From Chrysomallon squamiferum (taxonomy: Eukaryota > Mollusca > Gastropoda > Neomphalida > Peltospiridae), in contig CM022677.1 of assembly GCA_012295275.1 (NCBI GenBank), forward strand, positions 14,005,037 through 14,069,036: DNA of 64,000 nucleotides, in the 5' to 3' direction. The position numbers and the translations under genes were made by a program. Under the pieces are notes generated by a model. That model worked only from the letters and a program-made list of their open reading frames with translations, was not told the DNA's origin and made no database searches. Every line of letters starts with the position of its first letter. Within the stretch, counting starts at the first letter, position 1. Below are positions 1 through 13,581 of this stretch, piece by piece.

Positions 1-44
1 TTTCAGATTAATTTAAAAAAAAAATGTATTACAATAAATAATAA

Positions 45-640
45 GGAGCAATTTTTATATCCACTCTCAGAACAGTTCTAATGAAACTAAGAGAATAGCG
101 TCAAAAATATAGAGGAAGCTTCCGTCTTTACAAAAAAATAATAATAATAAAGAAATGAGAAGGCGCGATATTAAGCTGTTATTATTGTTGTCATTGTTCT
201 ATTACTGACAAATATAATGTTTGTTATGTAGATTATTACTGGTGGAGCGGTTATACTAATATTTAATGTAATCAGAGAACTTCAGGTATAATAAGAAATA
301 TAAAGAATATTACACTATACAACTTGCGCTGATGTACACCTTGAATGTAATGAAAAAATAAAATTATCATCATAAAACAACGTGTTAACCTTGTTTGTTC
401 TCAGCTAATCACTACAAACTGACATGATTCCAGGGAGTTAACTCTGAGATGTTTAAATGTAACCTGTCCGATATTAACAAAATCTCACATAAACATTTCT
501 CAACATACTTAACAGTAAAAATCACCGCTCAACTAGCAGTTGATTTTCACCTTTTTCTTTTTACACGTAATTAAGCCGCTTATTTTCATTACGCCATGTA
601 AAATTATTATTTATGATTGTCACTAATATCTAACAGATTA
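45..640. repeat. Dispersed ~0.6-kb repeat, left copy (inverted relative to 43.8-44.4 kb)
   Basis: The reverse complement of this stretch reappears at 43,805-44,410. Matching blocks include agaatagcgtcaaa near 96 against tttgacgctattct near 44,347, and ttaagccgcttattttcat near 571 against atgaaaataagcggtttaa near 43,850. Many indels separate the copies, so both are old. No coding frame or terminal repeats were recognised. It is probably an unclassified transposable element or a small segmental duplication. Confidence 0.75.
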
Positions 641-780
641 TCTCTGATTATAAATATAAATATAAATACGCTGAGTCAAGTATCTGTGTGTGTCTCTGTG
701 TCTGCTGAACATTAATCTTATCTTTCAGCAACTTCTTTTCAATGATCCATTTCCCCATCCACGCAATAATCAGGTGTACA

Positions 781-1536
781 TCAAGACGCTAAGAACAATA
801 CTGGAACGACGGCAATGACGACCTCATTAATAGAAAGAGTAATGATATTTTTTAATGTAGGATGTGTACACTAATTGTAATACTTAATAAAAGGCAAAAT
901 AATAAGGTTGAAAGCAAAGTCGTTACGACGGTAATGACGACGACATTAATAAACGTAATAATAATATATTTTAATATAGGACGGGCGGGGTCAGAAAATA
1001 TAAATAACTGCGAATAAAAAAGCTAAAAAGGATGAGTACACCAATAACTTTAGGAACGGCGTTCGTTCTATGTCTACGACGGCGACACTAATAGAAATCA
1101 CAATAACATATTTCAATAGGTGATTCGCCCGTTCAGAAAGTATGAGGAATCATTAATAAAAAAAAGCTAAAGAATAATGAGACCTCTACAAAAGCTAGAA
1201 ACAACGCCGTTACGACGGCGACGATGGTGATATTGATAGAAATGGTAATAATAAAAAAGTGTAAGATTTGAACACTAAAAAAAGTATGAATAATAGTTAA
1301 CAAAAAATTAAAACAATGCCGTTACGACGGTAGCGACGGCGACATTAACAGAAATACAGGAGGCGCACGGCCACAAAATAAGAGAACAGCGAATAAAAGC
1401 GAAAAAGAATAACGAGATGTACACCAAGATGTTAAGAACAATTCTGGAACGACGGCAATGACGTCCTCATTAACAGGAGTAATGATATTTTTTAACGTAG
1501 GATGTGGACACGAACTGCCATACTTAATGAAAGGAA
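781..1536 (+). repeat. GACGGC-core satellite, about five degenerate units
   Basis: The unit is roughly 110-150 bp. It contains a core like gttacgacggcaatgacggc, then gacattaatagaaat, an A/T stretch ending ttttaatataggatg, a short cgcccgctcagaaagtatga-like block, and gtacaccaataacgtt. Cores lie near 808, 923, 1070, 1208, 1321 and 1450. The same family occurs in opposite orientation at 21.1-21.66 kb and in this orientation at 60.1-60.7 kb. No ORF follows the repeat. Confidence 0.8.
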
Positions 1537-1753
1537 AAAGATTATTTTTTATTTTTTTCAGAGCAGATGTTTTCAGATGTATTGGTAAATTCCTGGACTA
1601 TAATAAGCAACTTATTGTAGTGTGAGTTGTAAGCTTTGTGCTTTTATTTGGTGCATTAATATAAATTATAAGAAGAAAGAAAAAGTAGGTTAAAAAAATA
1701 ACAACACCGTTTATTTGAAGTTTACGGCGAACGATTGGCTAATAATAATAAAA

Positions 1754-1792
<39 letters not shown>

Positions 1793-2920
1793 AAGAAGAA
1801 CCACATCGATTTATAATTTTTTATTTTATTTGTTTTGAACATTAATATAATATTTTTTTTTTTTTTTTTTTTTTTTAGTATCTTATTTGCAGAAAAATGC
1901 GGGATGATTTCGGTCTTTGCGGATTTACTTTCTTATTGGATGTTCGAAGAATATTCTATAGAATTGGGATAATTGCATTATCATGCAACAAAAATGTTGC
2001 TTAATGTATTTCATTTTGTGAAGGAGACAGGTATTACTATTTATTATTATAGTTGTTAATGTGTTTGGATATTTTTCGTTTTATTTAATTATAATTTAAA
2101 AGTCATACACGTGATGGCAGCCATCTGATTTTGGAATAATATTTATTTATTTATTTATTTTCATTTTATTTATTTTTTTATTTTTTTTTTTTTGAAAATA
2201 ACGACACTCGATTAATAATAAAATTCACCAGTGGTTGTACTAATGTGAACAGCATAAACAACGTCATATAAATAAGAAATCATGTTTAATCTTTAATTTT
2301 GTTTTACCAATCACTGTATGATATATCGGGGGCAAATTTTGTGTGACCAGTAATTAAATTTGTTTTAAAATAAATTGACTTGTGTAGCACACATCACAAG
2401 ACAACTATGTGTCAACTGTCAAAGGATTTATTTATTAATTAATTTATTTATTTATTTATTATTATTATTATTCTTTTGAAATAAACTAATAAAAATATTT
2501 TTAAAAATATGCTAATTTTGTTTCACATGTTGTTATCTGTCATTTTTCTGATTTTTTTTTTATGTTCATGTTAAATTCATGCTCTATATATTATTAAGCA
2601 TATTGAATTGATTTTTTAAACATATTAAAGGTTATAATGGGTAGGGCCATCAATGCTTTCATTATTTAAGTTAAATAACTGTATAGCTCTGTTAACAATA
2701 AAAACAAATAAAGATAAATAAAAATTTAAGAAAAATATGACCAGGTTATTTCATATGTAGACACTGTAAAAATATTAATAAAATTATTTTTTATCTTCTT
2801 ATTATTAGTACTACTTTTTGTTATTATTATGTTCTATTTTTTATTATTTATTTTTTTAATCTTTATTATTATTATTAATTTTCTTTTCTTATCATTACTA
2901 ATATTTGTTTATTTGGGATG
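1537..2920. other. AT-rich stretch without recognisable genes
   Basis: Only low-complexity DNA is visible: an (AAAT)n run at about 1750-1794, a poly-T tract at about 1853-1876, and many TTTA runs. No ORF or conserved domain was seen. Confidence 0.6.
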
Positions 2921-2928
2921 TTTTCCAG

Positions 2929-3719
2929 GACATCTGGAGAAAATGTTCCAAATGAATTTAAAAAAAGTTTCTATGAAAAATCAGATGTGAATGAAACATT
3001 TTATAAATTTCTCATCCAGCTACACATTCATTGACCAGAACCACTGTGTAGAGTGCAAGTGCTGCTGGAATACTGTAATATGAATATATCAGTGGTTTAC
3101 ATTCAGCATGGACAGGAACAAGAAGGAAAGTGCAGAGCACCACTGAAGTCTGCATTCTTGTGAAAACAAGCTGATGCTGGTAAAAACACTTCATCTGCTA
3201 CACTGCCAAACAAAACAACTTGGTAGATGACTGTGATGGCTCTGCGTGTCAGTGGCAAAGACAACAGCCAGGAAGTTGAGCAGCAGGTGACGTCTGAGCT
3301 TGCTGTTCTGAGAATGAAGCTGGATGTGAAGATAAAGAAAACAGAGAGAAGAAAACAGAGGCTGTAGCTGCAGCAGAACACGATGAGACTCGGGAAGGCA
3401 GCGTTCATGAGAGTGATGTCAGCGATATTGACAGTTCGAAGGAACAAGCTAGTCCTGTACGTGATTCAGATAACAGAGTGGGGCCAATACAGCCAGGTCC
3501 CTGTCCCCTACTTCATCATCACAAAAATCCATTTTCCAGAGAAGGGATACAAGAGACTAATGATAAGAAATGTGAAATGTTTTTATGTAGGTCATTGCAG
3601 TATTGTTCAGGTGCTGTTTAGAAAGGGAATTTACATTATGGAGAAGGATGAATCAGCTGTACAGACACTGCAGACTGCACAGTTCCAAGTTGTAAGTTTT
3701 TATCTTATTTTTATTTCTT
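2929..3719 (+). other. Exon-like open segments of an unidentified gene
   Basis: Two stretches look like coding relics. After a ttttccag acceptor-like site at about 2929, an open frame of about 35 codons runs to a TGA near 3033. From about 3297 to 3620 a second frame stays open for more than 100 codons without an ATG. It is acidic and Ser/Asp-rich (SDVSDIDSSKEQ), as in disordered protein. Just before it, 3228-3290 contains a block ending EVEQQ and then gtgac, which recurs at 6864-6930. This suggests internal duplication of an exon with its donor. I do not recognise the protein. Confidence 0.35.
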
Positions 3720-3833
3720 AGTAAAATAAGTTTTATAGTACCATCTCTTTAGTGATTGTAAAATAGCATAATAATAATGATTTGTTTCCTGTTGTTTTGA
3801 TAATTATTTAAATTATTACCATTATTATCATTA

Positions 3834-4027
3834 TCATTATAATGATTATACAAAGTATATCAAAAATAACCAGGTGTTAAACCATGTGTTAAAAAACCAA
3901 AAAAAAAAAAATCATTATAATGATTATACAAAGTATATCAAAAATAACCAGGTGTTAAACCATGTGTTAAGAAACCCAAAAAAAAAAAATCATTATAATG
4001 ATTATACAAAGTATATCAAAAATAACC
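3834..4027. repeat. 78-bp tandem repeat, ~2.5 copies
   Basis: The unit begins tcattataatgattatac and ends in a poly-A run. It starts at 3834, 3912 and 3990, giving a 78-bp period. The copies are almost identical, which indicates recent expansion. Confidence 0.9.
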
Positions 4028-4640
4028 CACACCCCTTTGTGTCTGAATAATCTAGTAACTGGTACCAGTACAATTTAAATTTTAATAATAACAGAAACAT
4101 TATTTATTTTTAACATTTTATTATTTTTATTATTTTAGTTGTATTTTTTTTCAGAATGCACATACAGCTCTAATTGATGTGCTGATGTCTGCTAGAGAAG
4201 TTGTTTCAACAGAAAGTTCTGTCCAGCACTGAGGATAAAGTTTGTACTGCTGCCACTGGAAAAGAGAAAAAAGAATGAACAGTGAATTTGAGTTTGTTTT
4301 CTTATGTATTTCTCATTATTCTAAACCTAACGCAGTTTAATTTAAATTAATGTAGGAAATTGGATTTTGTAACATGTACCAATAAGTACACATGTACATA
4401 CCTTAGAATCTTGTATCACACACTGCATTTTAATTCATACTCTCTCTCTCTTTGTTTCTTTCTTTCCAACACACACACACACACACACATATAAACCTGA
4501 TTATTTTGTTGTAAATTTCTATCTTTTAAAATAAAAGGAGAAGAAGTATAATATTTTATGAGTATTTTAAAATGTTTGACTTTCCTGTTACCAGATGGAA
4601 CTGTCAGCCTTCACGCAGTGTCACTGTGATGACAGACACA

Positions 4641-5628
4641 CTAAAATACATTGGAGATGGATGTACTGTAGCTATTGTCTATGGTTCCTATTGTCTGCAG
4701 TGTCTCAGTTTTCATGGTTTGTAAATAAAATAATGAATCAGGTTGTATATGAGTCTTAATAACCAGGTAATCAACAAAATTCATATTAACAGGAAGGTTG
4801 AACACTTGTGGAGAAGTAGTTTGCTGAATATGTTCCAGTGCAGTTGCAAACATATCAGATAGATTTTCTATCTGCTTATGCTGCTTTGAAACAGCTTCAT
4901 GTACTTCTGCTAGCATATGATCTGCTGATGGTGTAAAAGTGACATCTGCAACCACTGTTCTGGATGTTACTTTGTGTTTTGCAATGCTGGAACACCCCAT
5001 ATCTTCCAACAGTTTAAATGCTTCTTCCCATAACTGAAGAAAGGTCATGCCATCTCTCTGCTGAACTAATTGTTTTAGTTCTTTCTTCAGACTTGATCTC
5101 TCACATTTTCAGCAAATTGGTGCAACAAGGTATTCTTGTCAGGCACCATAGCACTCTATCTATCTAATAATTCAGACAGACAGTAAGAGAATTCTCTCAT
5201 TGATTTGCCTTCTTTCTGTGATTGATCAAAAAATAACTTCTGAAGTTCATGTCACTGATGATTTATCTTCAAAAATCTTAGAACGTCCCAAACCACTTCT
5301 GGATTCTCTTGGTCTTGTTGTGACCTCAACCTAATTTCTTCTTTCGCTTCATCTTCTAATATAAAACTAGCCTGCTCCTTTTCTGCAAGGCTCTGATGTA
5401 GAAATATCCTTTCTACCTGATCCTGAAAATCTCTAAATTTGAGGCCATTGTCTGACCCATTAAATTTACTCACCTTTATCTCAACAAGATAAAAAATACA
5501 AGTTTAGTGCTTTCACCTTGTTTAGGACTCATCAGTTCCTCATTAAGTAATTGAGTCACAGCTATTTCTTTCTGTAAAGCAGCCTGCAACTCTGCCTCCT
5601 GATCTTTTAGCTTTTTAGTTTTCACCAT
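4641..5628 (-). pseudogene. Decayed gag-like gene of an LTR-type retrotransposon
   Basis: Read on the minus strand from an ATG at 5628, a Lys/Glu-rich coiled-coil start is followed by a helical capsid-like region. Its open pieces lie at 5252-5473 and 4641-5048. The order of motifs (a GSDN...FRDFQDQVERIF block, a block around REFSYCLSELLDR, then RRELKQLV and TFLQLWEEA) resembles gag proteins of Ty3/gypsy-type elements and their domesticated relatives. Stops and frameshifts separate the pieces near 5475, 5250 and 5050. No pol, protease or LTRs were found, so this is an isolated relic. Family assignment is inference from pattern. Confidence 0.65.
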
Positions 5629-5639
5629 TTTGCAAAGCT

Positions 5640-6700
5640 TTATAAATTAATTGCTGGGAATTGAGTGATATGTTACAAAAAGCAAATTATGCCATGCTCG
5701 TGCCAGCAGCCAGTATTATATATATCTGTCAATTTAAATTTTTATTTAAATTAGTATTTTAATTTATAGTGTTTTTAAATTACAAATTTACTTTACTTGG
5801 AATTCATTATTACACACTAAGTGAAATGACAAAATCATTTATTTTAACTTTGTTTTAATTCAGTATTTCAAGTTTTAACTATCAGATTATAACTGACCTC
5901 TCCAAGAATCTTTATTTTAAATTTACTTCCTAACAAGATGCACCTAATTGCTGCCACTCAGAGCTGTTTACCTCACATGTTATCTTAGCCATGGCTACTG
6001 ACCATTGCTGGCCATTACTACGTCCACACATGTAAACAACTGGTCATGTGAAAGTCTTTATGACTTTATGACATACAATAACAATATAATCTTATAAAAG
6101 TATAGTAATCATAATGCAGAGAATTGTCTCAAACATATTTTCTCCCTTGCCTGATATTCTCTCTACTCTCTGCAACTGTCTTTCACCTCAGACACATGCT
6201 GCTGTTATGTTGTTTTCTTTTTTAATTATTTATATAAACTTAATTAATTTTAAGGTCTCACTGTCAAGAAGTCAGGGAAGAAAATTGAATCATCTTGTTA
6301 TTGTCTCCCTTCAGTTGCAGACAGCTTCCTGATTAAACTGACATCACCTGGAGGACATCCTGGTGAACAGTAGTTGTGGTAGTAGCAGTAGTAGTAGTAC
6401 TAATAGTAGTTGTTTTTAGAGAAATGATAAATTTAACAAGAAGAGTAGCGTAACAGCAGTGATAGGTAGTAACAGTAGTCACATTTGTTGTTGTAGTAAT
6501 TATAATAATATTAGTATAAAGAAATTCAGGCATAGGAATAATAGTGAAGAGAGTAAAAAATAACAGAAATCCTAGATGAATAAGGAATAATAGTAAATAT
6601 TAGTTACAGTGATGATGGTAATAAAAGTAGTATAGTAGTTGCAGTAAATGTAGTAGTAGTAGTATTTTATTTATTTTATATTTTACAGTTTTTTATTTAT
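5640..6700. other. Non-coding AT-rich stretch with trinucleotide runs
   Basis: Contains imperfect GTA/TAG-type runs at 6375-6510 and 6600-6665. Short ORFs here are low-complexity translations (poly-Thr/Ile). No gene is supported. Confidence 0.5.
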
Positions 6701-8060
6701 TTGCACTTTGTAGCTGACCACATCAATTCTGGCAGCATTAACTTGGAGAGCCTTACACCAGGTCACCAATCTCAACAGTCAAATATCAGGAGAAAAACTT
6801 GAAAAACTTGAACATGCTAAAACCAGGCAAAGAAAAACATTAAAGGTAAACCACTTGACAGAGACTGTGATGGCTGTGTGTGACAGTGGCAAAGTCAAAA
6901 GCCTGGAAGTTGAGCAGCAGGTGACTTAGTATACTTCCATTAGCATTGTTTTATTCTTTATAGCTTATGTTTGTACTAGGAGTAATCAAAACAGTTTCAT
7001 TTCTAACTCACAAGAACTACATGACTTAAGGAATAATGTTGAAGTATGAGTTAATTCAGTTCATAAAGAAAAAACAGATCTATATTAATTTTGTTAAAGG
7101 AGTTGTTGTTTTTATTATTATTATTATCATTCACAAAATAATGATTTAATTTCAGGAAACAGTTAATATTAGTAAACAATCAGTGAATTTTACAAATGAA
7201 TTGAATTGTTAAGTATGATTTGGAAATAAAATGCATTTTTATATTAGTAAACACTAAAGAAGACAATTTGTAAGGTGAAATTTCTATTATTTGTTTTGTT
7301 TTTTTGTTGTAGTAGTCTGTGGGGTTTTTTTGCGTTGTTTTTTAAATCAAAAATATAATCTATATAACTATTGTTTTATTTTATTTATTTTTATTAATTA
7401 AGAATGAGTTTAATTTTTTTTGTCCAGGATCTAAAATATCCATGTCTATGTGTGGATTGAATGCTCCTATAAAGGTATGTTTTATTCATTCACTTTTGTG
7501 TTCTATAGTTCATTTGATTAAGAATTAATTTAATCAAAAGTAGCATTTAATTAGGTGGCAGTTTATTTTTATGTACAGAATAGTATTGATAATTTTATGT
7601 AAATATTTCATAAAGCATGCCTGTTTGCTTAGTTTAAATTTAGAATCAATGTAATAATAGTTTACTTGTAATAATTTGCATTGCCGGCCTAGTACCAGTA
7701 GTAGAATAGTGAACAGAACAGTTGTATTAATTTGTAATTTACTATTATTAATACCTCACTCTAATATGAAATATATAAATTTAATACTTTATGTGGTAGG
7801 GCTAAAGTTATTTATAATATTTTGAAATTTGATAGATGGATGGAATTGGCTTGAAAGATTTTTCTTATTTTGTTATTTTATCACATGTATGTGCACTACT
7901 TGCACTGTATTTTATGTTTAGTTTATTAATGAATATTACATTTTGTTGTAGGATCCTAGACAACAGATTCAAGCTGCCTTAGCCAGCACTTCAGTTGAAA
8001 ATGTTGTAAGACCCATTTTCAGAAAAGATTCACCAGAAAGCTATTACATCACAGTCTTCC
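6700..8060 (+). pseudogene. Exon fragments including an IRAG/LRMP-like coiled-coil piece
   Basis: Several exon-like blocks lie in order on the plus strand: about 6721-6834, with a helical frame containing SGEKLEKLEHAKTRQRKTLK and then gtaaac; 6864-6919, ending EVEQQ and gtgac; 7007-7100; 7427-7474, bounded by tccag and gtatgt; and 7952-8005, bounded by tgtag and gtaaga and encoding DPRQQIQAALASTSVENV. The 7007-7100 block is a diverged copy of the IRAG-like exon ending at 39,548 (shared caagaactacatg, cttaaggaat, aaagaaaaacag) but has a TGA in frame. This looks like part of an IRAG-family gene or an old partial duplicate. Only the 7007 block is directly linked to that family. Confidence 0.45.
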
Positions 8061-8249
8061 CTGTCCAGAGAAAATCTGTCTGAAATGTAATTTGAACTTT
8101 GAAAACTCAGTGATTTCCAAGAGACTGCATTGTCAATGTGATCAGAACATCCAGTGTACACATTGTACTTCATAGCAGCTTGCACTGTTTTTATCATTGA
8201 TGTGTGCTTGGTTATTCTAATTTTTATTGCTGAAAGAGGAATAGACATT

Positions 8250-8864
8250 TCTGCGAGTTTTTATAATTTGCCTTTCCCATTTTAGAAAGAATAATTGAAT
8301 TATGTCAGTAAGTCATCTTTAAAAACAGAAAATAATAATTTGCCTTTCATATTTTTGGAAATATTCTAAATCTATTTAAAAAATGTGCAAATGGAAATGT
8401 CTTCCAATTTGTTTATAATCTGTATTTTCAGTTTAATTCAATTAAAAATCTGTGGGGAAAAAATGATAAGAAATCTAAAAACAATAACCAAAGTAGAAAA
8501 TCATGCTGAAGTTGTTTCAGTTTCTTAACATTAAAAATGTTAAGGCACATTCAAATAATTTAAAACAAAAATAAAGAATAGTCTCTGTGTTTTTATTTTT
8601 ATTATGTATATATTGATAACATCTTCAGTATTTCTTGTCAGCCAACAAAAGATAATCTGATTTAATCATTATTTTTATATATACATCTTATTCAATTTTA
8701 TGAAAACAAACAATCAAAGCACCAGAATGAACACTAATCATAGTAGACAAGATCACTCTTCATTTTGTTACTAATCAAACTGGAGTTTATTAAATAGGAA
8801 GCATAATTACAATAGCATTTTAAGACAAAACTAAACATGACTTTTGTAAAAAAAAAAAAAAATA

Positions 8865-8901
<37 letters not shown>

Positions 8902-10002
8902 CACATACATTATTTCATTTTCATTATCTTTGAACTAAAGAATTACTGCAAATCTGTTTTTAAAAAAGATTGGTATTAATAAGATAAAATTATTTTTTGG
9001 CCTGATTAATTTCAGCTTTTTTCAAATATCTTTTAATGTTAATAACAACAAATCAAAATCAAGACAATAATGTAAGAATAAATCATTAAAATAATCCAAT
9101 TAATAATTATATTTTTATATCTAATTGTATATCATTTTTTTCTGTTCATTGTTTAAAAACAAAACAACAATCAAAACACTTAGAATTTGTATTTATTTAT
9201 ATATAAACAAGGACACTGTCTTTCACATACAACAGTTCTCTGACAACAAACACATTAACTCTTTCTCACAGATAACATGTAAGTACCAACTCATCCTTTC
9301 ACATTCACATCGGTTTATCTTTCTCTCTGTATCAACATCCACATCTGTCTGTCTTTCTCTCTGTATCTATGTCTGCATCAATATCTCCTACATATGCATG
9401 CCTCAGATAACATACACAAATTATAATTTCCTTCAGTACACACATACAGAACTTGTTTGTATATATATATGTACCCATTTTCTTTTTCTAACAGCCAAAT
9501 ATATATACCCACATCTGTCCATGTGTTTCTCTATCAATCCATGAATTCAACAGCTTTAACAATTTTTCTGTCGCCGCCTGCTTCTCTCTATGAAGTCCAA
9601 ACTTATTATTATTATTGTTATAATCTATATCTTTGTGCATCTCCCTAATAGTTTATATTCTTTCTGTGTATCTCCTACTGTTTCAGTGTTGCATATTTAT
9701 TTTAAAATTAATTATTTTAAATTACTTTTGCAAAGTTGACTGTAAAATTGTTTCAGAAAATTTCATACAAATAAATAAATAAATTATCTACAGAGGTCAC
9801 GCGAGGCTCAATTACGTCAACAATTTTAGTCTACCATGTAAAACAAGTTTCCAGGGCGAAAACACTGTTAAATACAAAATACAGGAAAAGGTGAACGATT
9901 TGAAATGAATATAAAATATCATATTATGTTTCCTGATTCTACATTTTGCTTTATAAACTGTGATGCTGGATACGCTTAATGATTTTTTTTTTTTGTAATT
10001 GC

Positions 10003-10046
<44 letters not shown>

Positions 10047-11850
10047 TCTTTCTTTTTTTTCTTTTTTTTTTTTTTTTTAGAAAGGTTTATACGAATAAAA
10101 ATGAGACCGATTGTTTGCTTTCTTTTTTCTTTTTTGTTTATTTGTACGGCGTTACGCAGTTTTAATCAGTGAGATATTGACAACATATTTATTGCTATAC
10201 TACAGAATAATTAATATTTAGAGGATTAATTAGATTATGTAAAAAAAAAAAAAAAAAACACTGCTTACATCGATATTTTATTACGTTCACCTCTGATTTT
10301 CATCATAACAAACATAAAACTGTCAGTATAATATTGGATACAGCTAAAGGAATATTATCGGCTTTTCAAGAATAATGTTAACAACAGTAAATGTCGTCGT
10401 TCAGTTTCAAATTACCTGTGAAAACTGCGCTCATGTTGACAACATAAATATCATTTATTATCAACGTATCAACAAAAATGACTGGATTCGTATAAAGTCT
10501 GAGCTTTTATTTTATAGTGGCATTTTACAGAGCTCGACTTCTAAATTCAGAAATAAATAACTTAATGCTTAGATATACAGGGGAAGCCACTCTATTGTGA
10601 CAATATTTTTCTCTTAAACTGAGTTACAGTTTCTTCTGAACAAAACAAACAAAAAAAAAATGTTAAAAATTAATATACACTTTACTTGAATCACAAAATT
10701 TGAGTTTGCAAAGCAAACGACATTAAAATTAAAATGCACAGAGATAAGCTAAGTTTTCTGTTTTGTAAAACGCGACGTAATTCACGTTTTATATACAAAA
10801 CCAGCGACGTTTATATCATAAATTGATACTGAGTGAAAATAATGTGATGTTTTATTATGTTTTAACTCTATTTTGGATCATAAAAAATACTGATAATTTC
10901 ACTTACAGTTACATTTTATTCTACTAGGAGATGTCTATTGTATTAATATTATAATTGGTAAGTTATATCATAAAAAAAAAAAAAAAAAAAAACATGCCTT
11001 TCACTACGTCTTTTACACTTTAAGAATATTTTGTAAAGAACAGAATAGTATAATTTAAAACCTAACTGCTACCTTAATGGAATCGCAGCAATTTATATTA
11101 ATAACTTGAGAATTAATGACATAAAGTTTTCTGAAGATAATCTGAGAACGCTCGACAGAATTTACGTTTTAATTTACTACCAGCAGTTTACAGGAATAAA
11201 CTGAGACAATGAGCGAAAATAGGTAAATATAGATAAAATACAGAATGACTGAGTGAAAATACATTAATAAGTTTCCCTTTTCCCAGACTTCTCCGTTATT
11301 TCTTTTTATTAGGTGCAAAACTGAATATCCTCCATATTTCTGATTATACTTTCCGGTTTCATAAAGAAGAGGCCACACATCTTACCACTGTTTCTGCATA
11401 ACTGTAACGAGTTAAAATTCACTCGATAATAAATTTGTCACATAAACAGTGGTGGTGATTTTATCAGAAGCGTTTTTACAGGAAAATGTGATAATTAATT
11501 ACAGGTTTATGATGGTAACAATTGAATACAGCAAATGGATCTTTCTGTTTGTCTGGTATATTAGATGAAGCTGCACGTAACAAGAAAATATCTGATAATT
11601 GTTTTTATCAAACTCAATTTAAATCAGTTTTCAAAGAAAGATTTATTTGGGATAATCGTTATTTTCCGGCTGCCAAAACTGTCGCATATTATGACATCTA
11701 AAATAATATTATGATGCTTGCTGAAGGACGAAGTTAGTGTCATTTTTAGATCATCTTCCTCTCAGAATTTTGTTTATACACGGTAGAATAGTGTAAAACT
11801 AATGACATAAGGTAATTCTAATGCAAGTACCCCCAAAACTTAATTCTTAC
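8250..11850. other. Gene-poor AT-rich stretch with microsatellites
   Basis: Visible content is (TTA)n at about 8866-8900 and 10,003-10,046, and poly-A or poly-T tracts at about 8849, 10,063, 10,241 and 10,973. No ORF here has recognisable domains or codon structure. Confidence 0.55.
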
Positions 11851-11919
11851 GCAAACGCTACTTCTAATGATGATCCTAAAATTATTTTCACATTATTATA
11901 ACATTTATAGTAATATTTA

Positions 11920-12660
11920 CAATACCCTAACCCTAAGCTAAAGAAATACCTAACCTTCATTCTTATGCAAAGACGATTTCTAACTCTGATCTTAACACTA
12001 TTTTCCTCACTACCGTATTCCTAAGCCTAATCCAAACAATAACCCTAATCTTACCTCTAACCTAATCTAACCCCTAACCTAATCCCTAACCTAACCCTAG
12101 CTCAACTTCTGAACGTAATCCTACCCAAGTCCACAACATGGATTCTTATGTTAACCCTGCTCCTAATGGTGACCCTCTAATTATTTTGCACATTATCGTA
12201 ACACTGATAACAATCTTTAAATAAACATCACCTTAACCCTTACCATAACCCTAATTTAACCCTAACCCTAACTTCATCCTAACCCTAACCCTAACTTCAT
12301 CCTAACCCTAACCCAGACTCAATCCCTAACACTAACGAAGTCGTTAAGTTTAATTCTAATGCCAACACTAACTCTGATCATAAAACGGTTTTGCAGATTA
12401 TCATAAGACTCAGTAATAAATTTTGAATAATCCTAACACTAACCCTAATCCTAACCCTAATCCTCACCCTAAAGCTAACCACATCCGAACTTCTAAAGCT
12501 AATCTTACTCCGGTCCTGATCCTTGATTCTTATGCTAACGCTACTTCTAATCGTGAGCCTAAAATTATTTTCCACATTATCATAACCCTCATAATAAAAT
12601 GTACATAACCCGAGCCCGAACCGTAACCCTAACCTTAAGCCTAACTCTGACGCTAAAGAA
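11920..12660 (+). repeat. Degenerate interstitial telomeric (CCCTAA)n tract
   Basis: Short runs of the complement of the metazoan telomere repeat TTAGGG (ccctaa) occur at about 11,928, 12,040-12,110, 12,233-12,320, 12,432-12,478 and 12,618-12,640. Between them lies a recurring non-telomeric spacer resembling cctaaaattatttt then cacattatcataac, at about 11,873, 12,172, 12,375 and 12,557. The tract is therefore a higher-order repeat and not a simple array. The asparagine-proline ORF over it is a repeat translation. Confidence 0.85.
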
Positions 12661-13234
12661 GTGCCTAACGTTAATTCTTATGCAAAGTCTATTTCTTACC
12701 CTGACCTTGAAACTATTATTAAGGTTACTGCGGTAGATTTTAATTTTTAGACATTTGAACTACTTAAAATACTGATTTTTGTTTTCTTGCAGGTTGGATC
12801 GAATTTTGAGAAATGAACACCGATAAAACATTTTCTTATTATTCTTTTATTATTAATCTGTTTTCTTAACTTGTTGATACATTTTGACTGAATGTGGCGT
12901 CTATGAACACAGATAAGGTGTTTTCAGTTTAATTAGGTAGTTGACCTGATTCAGTACTTTTATTACTTTTGGCAGAGCTGTTACTTTTTCCTTGTACTGC
13001 CAGCACTACTGCTTCTGCTTTTCTTACTGTTTTTAGTTTTATTGTTGTTATTTATTTATTTATTTACTTATTTATTTATTTATTTGTTAACTTGTTTATT
13101 TATGTATTTGTTTATTTGTTTATTTGCTGTTTATTAATATGTCTATTTATTTAGTCTTAATGTTGTTTTTTTTCATTTATTTACTTATTTATCTTTTCTA
13201 TTCGGGCGTGCAAATGTTTTATTTATTAAAAACT

Positions 13235-13238
<4 letters not shown>

Positions 13239-13322
<84 letters not shown>
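13239..13322 (+). repeat. (CT)n microsatellite
   Basis: Pure CT dinucleotide run of about 84 bp. It lies next to the first copy of the spaced repeat described at 13,325. Confidence 0.95.
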
Positions 13323-13324
<2 letters not shown>

Positions 13325-13325
<1 letters not shown>

Positions 13326-13520
13326 TAAGTTGACTTTGTACTAAAATAATCTTTATCTCTATTTAATCAACTTTAGTCTTGGCAAAACAGATTAGTAGGT
13401 CATGTTATATCTAACACGTGTTTCAATAACATGACAAAGAGATGACAAAAACTGGATCCACGGTCATAATAGTATTCCAACTTTCCAACATACAAAAATT
13501 TGATCATAAAGGAATTATTA

Positions 13521-13581
<61 letters not shown>

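Noticed and set aside
8030-8248. 72-codon minus-strand ORF
   Set aside because: No family resemblance; it overlaps sequence next to plus-strand exon-like blocks.
12423-12608. ORFs rich in Asn-Pro (+) or Arg-Val (-)
   Set aside because: They are translations of degenerate CCCTAA repeats.
13124-13333. Ser-Leu repeat ORFs over (CT)n, also at 20.3, 20.8 and 60.9 kb, and Arg-Glu repeats on the other strand
   Set aside because: Pure dinucleotide repeat translations with no domain or splice support.
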